Source of the DNA: Lepisosteus oculatus
Taxonomy: Eukaryota; Chordata; Actinopteri; Semionotiformes; Lepisosteidae
Direction of reading: 5' to 3'
NCBI RefSeq assembly: GCF_040954835.1
Contig: NC_090716.1
Span: forward strand, 17,111,275-17,175,274
Length of the DNA: 64,000 nt
Shown: in pieces, positions 59,301 through 64,000 of the stretch
Layout: each line of letters opens with the position of its first letter
How positions within the stretch are numbered: position 1 is the first letter of the stretch
The notes under the pieces: model-generated
What the model was told of the DNA's origin: nothing
Seen by the model: only the letters and a program-made list of their open reading frames with translations
Databases searched by the model: none
Program-made: the position numbers and the translations under genes

Positions 59301-62300
59301 TCTCAGTGGGGAGGAGAGCAGTTCAGAGATGGGGATTATTAGGAGGCCATGCTTAGTAAACATCAGGGGGAAATTTGGGAAGGGGGCACCGGATAGAAGG
59401 ATAAGAGTGATCTATCCTGCACCGACTCCCTTCTGTTCAATCAAGAAAAAAGTGGTCTTACCTCTTGGGTGGTGGAGCCGAAGTGCTGTGTTTGTGCTGT
59501 TGATCTTCTGGAAGCCGGCGAGCAGAGACTGAATGTGAGGCTAACAGTGGCCTCCAGCCCTGAGCTGTGCTGGCTCTGTGGCAGGACCTGGCACTCACTG
59601 TCTCGCTGTTAAAAGGCATTGACACAGAGACTTGCTGGGGGGGCATGAGCCACGCCACAGGCTTGAGAGAAGAGAAAACAAAATTCAAAAGGAAATAAAA
59701 AAGCAGGCTGCCAGCAAATGACACTCTCACTTCATATACTGCAGCACAGATCATGCAGTGATAATACGGAGATTTAGAAAAACAGTTTCATTCATGCATT
59801 GTTTGTCAGAAGGCTCCTTATTCATGATAAAGGTCAAGGCAACTAGGCCTATCACTGGAACACTGAGCACACCGGTTCCTCCAGTGTACCTGACATAAGT
59901 AAGGTCTGCAAGTGAGAAGGAGCTGCTGGGCCCATGTGGTAGTTTAGGAGTTAAGGGAGCCTAAAATTTCATCCCGCTGTTTCCTGATTGTGCTCAGAGT
60001 TTGGGCCTCAACCAGCTGACTGGAAAGCCTGTTGCAGACTCCCACCAGTCTTTGCATAAAGGAGTAATTTGCAATAACAATTTAGAAACAGCATGTAACA
60101 TAACCAGCATGCCTTTGGAAGGTAGGAAGAAACTGGAGCAACAGGAAACTCCATAGAACTCCAACAACTGAAGGCTCCCCCCTCTGAGGCTACAGTGCTA
60201 ACGTCCACACTACCTTGCTTTCTGATTTGATATGATAGGAATTAAAGGACATTAGGATATAGAAACCTGACAATAAAGTACATCTTAGAAATAAACCAAT
60301 TATATGCTGTGCAGTATGGATTTAAGTATGAATTGTTAAAAGTCTGAACATAAATATTAAGGTGTCATTTTTACTTACTTTTTAAGTACACAAGATGTGG
60401 ATTGCGATATGGAAGAAAGGACAAAGTCACTACATTGTAAAAAGGCACTGAAATGCAATTAAATTTCACTGCTGGTTCAGATGTCTCAGTAAAACACATT
60501 CAGCAATCCTTGATGAATGAATCCCTGGTTTTATGTCATTTACTTCACACAAAATTGATACAGTACTGTTTTTGGCTTAGGCTAGTGGTTTGTCTCTAAT
60601 GCAATGATGCATATTGACCACAAGAGGGCACAAGATGTTTTTCAAACATATTTTTTAAAGATCCTATTATATCTTCCACAAAACGTGTATTGTACAGGTT
60701 TTTACTGTACAAATGTATTTTTTGTGTCAAGAGATCTCACCCATAAAAACAAATAAACATACGGTCTTAAAGTAAAATTGCCTGCATTTTCATTTCCGGA
60801 CAAACTCACAGAAGTTATCTTTACAATTTGAATCTAAACAAAGCCAAATACTCAGTTATCACTGATGCAAAAAATCAAAACAATCTCTGATTGCCAATAA
60901 AAGCCAAACCAATATGGTGTTAATAGTTGTCAATATGAAGGCCAATGGAACTTTATTAGGACTTTGTAGGACAGTTAAGGATGGCACACAGAAGGCAAGG
61001 ACAGTACAAACGGCTTAATATCAGCCATCAGGACTTGTTAATGATGCATTAATGTGATGCATGAGAGTCTCCCTGGTTCAGTGATACAGGCTCTATGTCT
61101 TTGATATGGAATGGCTGTTCCTGAAGAAGGAAAGATGTTCACCCTTTGTCACATCGGTCCTCCCTTTGTACATCTTCATAGTGTCACGACCGCCAGCCAG
61201 CAGAGATCAACCCGTAAGCAAGCTAATCAGTCCCAGCAGCGGGTTATTATTAACAAGCGCTGCTGTACGCGTTAACACACCTGCAATCGATCTACCGTGC
61301 GACACGCCATGTTATTTATACCATTCTAACCTGCTTCCCGTTGCTCGGTATTGAGTATACACCTCGTGAGCTCTACCCAGCGTTTACCATACCTTTTGTT
61401 GTCCAGGATTATCGATTAGCCTTTGCTCCTTGCTCCTTGCTCCTTGCTCCTTGCTCCTTGCTCCTTGCTCCTTGCTCCTTGCTCCTTGCTCCTTGCTCCT
61501 TGCTCCTTGCTCCTTGCTCCTTGCTCCTTGCTCCTTGCTCCTTGCTCCTTGCTCCTTGCTCCTTGCTCCTTGCTCCTTGCTCCTCGCTCCTCGCTCCTCG
61601 CTCCTCGCTCCTCGGATTGTTAGCCACCAGTGTCTTTATCGGATTTCAACTTACCTTCCTCCCTCTGATTACGATCTGGCTCCTTGTTCTGGATTGTTAG
61701 TTGCCGTGACTCCCACCTACTCCTGCATCTGCATAGGATCCCTATCTCCTCTCCAGTGTATCGTTACACATAGTATGTTTCGAGTTTTCCAGTTGTGTTG
61801 CTGTACTTGAATTGTTTTTCACATATTTGCCTATCCCTTGTACCAGTTGTTCTGTACCTCAGAGGTTGTACTTCAGCAGTGTGCTGTGCTTTTACACCTG
61901 TCCTCTGTGAATGTGTGCTCACCTGTGCACTGTGAGTATGTGCTCACCTGTCCGCTGGGCTTGCACAGCACTGTGGCACACTCGGATCCTGTCCGAAATC
62001 TCAGGAGCTCATGCCACACAAGGTCTGAGGGGGGATTATGGGAGACCTTAGCTCCTCCTGCCCAAATCTGTGAAAAATGAAATAAAGAGTTTCAGCACAG
62101 CTAACAGAACATGGGATCAGATTGATTCTGACATCAAACATCATCATTCACCTCAGAGGCCCTCCTGAGTTTTAGCTCAAAATGCGTGAAGAGAACCTGC
62201 ATAACCACCTTGTCACCTGATTCTAAGATTCTGTATCTTAGTCGCGTCTGGGCCTGATCAGCACAGAGACTCTAAGGAAAACCAGGTTGCAGCTGTAAGT

Positions 62301-63004
62301 TGTGCTGATGGACCAGCAGGTGGTTCTCTTCCCCCTGGACCAGAGATTTCAAAGTTATGCCCCAGTATGGTGACAGAGTACACTGTAGGAGGTGCTGACC
62401 GAGGTCCTGACTATTAGTTTATTAAAGATCCTTCGGCGCTTTTCAGAAGAGAAGGCGTGTGAACCCCAGTGTCCATGCTAATTTTAATTTTGGGGATTCT
62501 CAGCCTAACCTTCTGAAAATCCTTCTTAATTTATTGTGTAAGACAGTTTCTGACTTTTCGCACCTGTAGTGAAAGAGTTTTGTTTCATGGAATATTGTCA
62601 TTTGTCACTGTTTCAGTATGTTGGGACTCAGCGATGGCTGTAATCAACAGCGTCTGTTAGCGGATTAGCGGATTGCTGACACTGTATTCGTGTTTTTTCA
62701 GGCGAAGCCTCATTGGAAGGTTTTCTTGGACTACCACTGAGTACCACTAGGGGGTCCCAAACTCCAACTTGAATACCACCTCCAGTGAGCTTCCCACCTG
62801 CCCTCACTCAGCGCCCACTTACTGTGATGCACTGGCCAGAAGGGACCCACGTGTGAGGTGGGATGCGATACAGCGAGACAGGAGCCCCTCCGACTCGTTG
62901 CTGAAGCATGTAGCCTCCCAGGTCTGTGTTCCTGTCCGGCGAGGTGTTACGCAGCCTGACGAAGTGTCCAGCAGAGTTCACTTCCTTCACTTCCAGCAAA
63001 CCCG
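55870..63004 (-). CDS. lmntd2: lmntd2, lamin tail domain-containing protein (C-terminal part, 4 exons)
   Basis: The four minus-strand exons join in phase into about 320 residues. The first two form a lamin-tail immunoglobulin-like fold: GLLEVKEVNSAGHFVRLRNTS, LYRIPPHTWVPSGQCIT, then IWAGGAKVSHNPPSDLVW, and FRTGSECATVLCKPSGQ joined to PVAW. The wording NPPSDLVW...CATVLCKPSGQ-PVAW is that of the LMNTD family rather than true lamins, and position next to lrrc56 gives LMNTD2. The function is poorly known; lamin tails bind nucleic acid or nuclear-envelope partners. The N-terminal coiled-coil exons were not found and should lie right of the window. After the lamin tail comes a serine-rich linker and a terminal domain with FTLTVDAKWSWPSG and VSLWDSFPIPSHNFL. 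Confidence 0.82.
56970..57335 (-). pseudogene. L1/Tx1-like LINE ORF2 C-terminal relic
   Basis: The minus-strand frame reads LLAAAKKATNLNCLKKNSP, TFGQWLVAMKEMHVIERITF and FSEGWKPFVDKVEG. This follows the L1-family ORF2 pattern 'AR.AI...W....PPT...W......E...MEKLTY', with a W-P-F tail. Only the last ~120 residues remain, inside an lmntd2 intron. Confidence 0.6.
58226..58605 (+). repeat. transposon-derived 'gtcacgccctcatcc' leader with CTG-rich tract
   Basis: The sequence has a TATA-like 'atatttaaaccc' followed by runs of CT-rich text, resembling fish retroelement leader regions. The same style (gtcacgacc ... ctccttg) precedes the heptamer array at 61425. Family assignment is uncertain. Confidence 0.35.
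58610..58905 (+). repeat. SINE-like element (copy 9) in an lmntd2 intron
   Basis: 'ggtgcagtggttagcactag', 'atgttctccccatgtttgtgtggg', 'actggcgtcccatccaggg' and 'ggaaaaagtggttagaaaatg' occur in the standard order. It is near full length. Confidence 0.85.
59150..59400 (-). repeat. 5S-headed SINE, tail part, in an lmntd2 intron
   Basis: Reverse copy of the same tail as 34365 and 37710: 'ggacactccactcaaagctc', 'caccaccaccagtgtgcagc', 'acacaccagctctcagtggg' and 'ggggattattaggaggcc'. It ends 60 nt before an lmntd2 exon donor. Confidence 0.75.
59462..59661 (-). CDS. lmntd2: lmntd2 exon: end of lamin tail and linker
   Basis: 200 nt with acceptor cttctctcaag and donor AAGAG|GTAAGA, phase 2. It starts PVAWLMPPQQVSVSMPF, completing the lamin tail, then becomes a serine/histidine-rich linker ending HSTSAPPPKR. 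Confidence 0.82.
61425..61615 (+). repeat. 7-bp minisatellite (gctcctt)n, ~27 copies
   Basis: About 190 bp of pure 7-mers with the last five units changed to ctcctcg. Since 7 is not a multiple of 3 and the unit has no stop in any frame, it creates long Leu-Ala-Pro-Cys-Ser open frames in all plus frames and a charged Ala-Arg-Ser-Lys-Glu-Gln-Gly frame on the minus strand. These are artefacts. The array lies in the lmntd2 intron between 59661 and 61948. Confidence 0.97.
61948..62067 (-). CDS. lmntd2: lmntd2 exon: lamin tail, second half
   Basis: Exactly 120 nt (40 codons, phase 0 to 0) with acceptor ttttcacag and donor GGACAG|GTGAGC. It encodes IWAGGAKVSHNPPSDLVW, then FRTGSECATVLCKPSGQ. It contains no internal ATG and so is easily missed by ORF scanning. 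Confidence 0.88.
62255..62475 (+). repeat. old copy of the 5S-headed SINE body
   Basis: 'ccccagtatggtgacagagtacactgtaggaggtgctgaccgaggtcctgac' is an inverted, diverged version of the block seen at 12001-12040 and 42067-42165. Confidence 0.45.
62823..63004 (-). CDS. lmntd2: lmntd2 exon: lamin tail, first half
   Basis: 182 nt with acceptor ctgtagctcag and donor ATCACA|GTAAGT. Two bases complete a codon from the preceding exon, followed by 60 codons. It encodes LLEVKEVNSAGHFVRLRNTS and the LGGYMLQQRV and YRIPPHTWVPSGQ strands. Confidence 0.88.
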
Positions 63005-64000
63005 CTGAGCTACAGGCAAGGAAGGATGGGAACTGGGAGTTTGGAAAGTAATGCTGTTTTTCTAACCTGCTTTATAGATATCAATGAAGACAAATAGTAA
63101 TAACCAGTGTAAGAACTAATATCAAGGGGTTTAGAGTAAGAATATGCCTTGAATAATATAGTGTACCTATGTGAGGATGGACGTCCTTTTGTCTTTTTGA
63201 ATTAGAAATATATCATTTTAATAAGGAACAAGTATTAGGTTTATTCCAGAGAAGAGAGAAAACGTTTCGTCTGTGAAGCCTTCTTCATCTTATATTTACA
63301 CGGAGATATGGTAATACCGAGAGGGAAGACTAAATTTTCATGTCTGCCCTATGGATGGTAATGCCCATTGCGCTCCCCAAAATGAATTATCTTGCCTTTT
63401 CCTTCAGTAAAGCCTTTAGGAAAATACTGTCTGTCCTATAAAGACAAGCAAAGGTAGAAGCTGAGAATTTCCTGAGACCTGCTGAAAGAATTGGCACTGA
63501 CAGTACTTTCATCAGATGGGCTGTCCTCAGCTCTTGATGGTGTAGACAAGGACATCCTCTGACAGAATATATCTGAAAATTAAATGATCCAGCATGAATG
63601 TCAGTGTTGTCTTCAGATAACTTCAGACTCATGAAATGTTGTCTCTTAAAATGCTTGTAGAATAGGCATGACTGGATTAATTTCTCAGCGTAAAATGCAA
63701 AATTTTGATACAGGTAAGAGCAACAAGCGATACAAGTTAAGGGAACTGCATCTATTTAGTAGTGAACAGAGCCAATTAGAAGTGGAGACTAGAAAATGTT
63801 TCTTTGTTCAAATGGTGGTGGGAGACTAAAATTAATTAATGTGACATGTCATTTCTTCAGAATGAGATATTCTGATGAATTAGCTTTTAGCAACCAATTA
63901 TTAGCCCTTCTCTCATTTGTTTATTTTCCCTGTATCTTGCCCTCTGCCCAGGCCTGCACATGCATGGTGTGTGAGGAGACGCTCCTGAACTAGATCACCC
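63005..64000 (-). other. lmntd2: right-hand lmntd2 intron
   Basis: No upstream lmntd2 exon could be recognised. A second copy of the 'ggaacaagta' repeat lies at 63220-63300. The minus open frame 63387-63632 does not resemble the LMNTD family. Confidence 0.5.
63220..63300 (+). repeat. second copy of the 'ggaacaagta...gaagccttcttc' repeat
   Basis: Shares 'aaggaacaagta', 'ggtttattc', 'gaaaacgttt' and 'gaagccttcttc' with 21150-21240, and is shorter. Confidence 0.55.

Noticed and set aside
61341..61810. Four long leucine/alanine/proline or lysine/glutamate/arginine open frames.
   Set aside because: They are all produced by the 7-bp minisatellite, which lacks stops in any frame.
63387..63632. Possible upstream lmntd2 exon on the minus strand.
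   Set aside because: A fair acceptor exists inside it, but the translation has no LMNTD similarity and the required phase-1 donor was not found.

Overview
The window looks like vertebrate nuclear DNA from a ray-finned fish. It has short exons with GT/AG splice sites, introns of up to tens of kb, one sharp CpG island, and many copies of fish-type SINEs and LINEs. One intact SINE has a 5S-rRNA-derived head. I cannot name the species. Gene order and orientation, hras(-) - lrrc56(+) - lmntd2(-), match human 11p15.5 (HRAS - LRRC56 - LMNTD2), so this is a conserved syntenic block.

1-27.9 kb: hras, minus strand, partial. Coding exon 2 (codons 1-37) is at 4404-4536 and exon 3 (codons 38-97) at 2374-2552. 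Exons for codons 98 to the end lie beyond the left edge. A strong splice donor at 27433 next to the CpG island (about 27450-27860) suggests the noncoding first exon, which implies a first intron of about 23 kb holding only repeats and hairpins. A pre-miRNA-like hairpin sits in intron 2 (3616-3675).

27.9-30.3 kb: the divergent hras/lrrc56 promoter interval. It is mostly occupied by a 1.76 kb structure bounded by inverted repeats of about 150 bp (28251-28404 and 29867-30009). The interior holds a 60-bp-period tandem repeat, small palindromes and three evenly spaced CCAAT boxes. Just outside it is a full ZNF143/THAP11-type motif (30182-30201), followed by a donor at 30345. These probably mark the lrrc56 promoter and noncoding exon 1.

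30.3-53.0 kb: lrrc56, plus strand. Twelve coding exons were assembled in consistent phase from ATG 32317 to stop 52704, giving a predicted 651 aa, with a poly(A) signal at 53017. The product is a leucine-rich-repeat protein of the ciliary dynein-arm transport pathway. Introns carry SINEs, LINE tails, a 7-bp satellite and a 4 x 33 bp repeat open on both strands.

53.0-64 kb: the convergent 3' end of lmntd2, minus strand. Four exons join in phase: lamin-tail part 1 at 62823-63004, lamin-tail part 2 at 61948-62067, a linker at 59462-59661, and a terminal exon at 55870-56338. The N-terminal exons are not visible and probably lie to the right. Introns contain an L1-like ORF2 relic and a 27-copy 7-bp minisatellite.

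No CRISPR, operon, phage or other prokaryotic system is present. The most unusual item is the inverted-repeat structure inserted between two divergent promoters.
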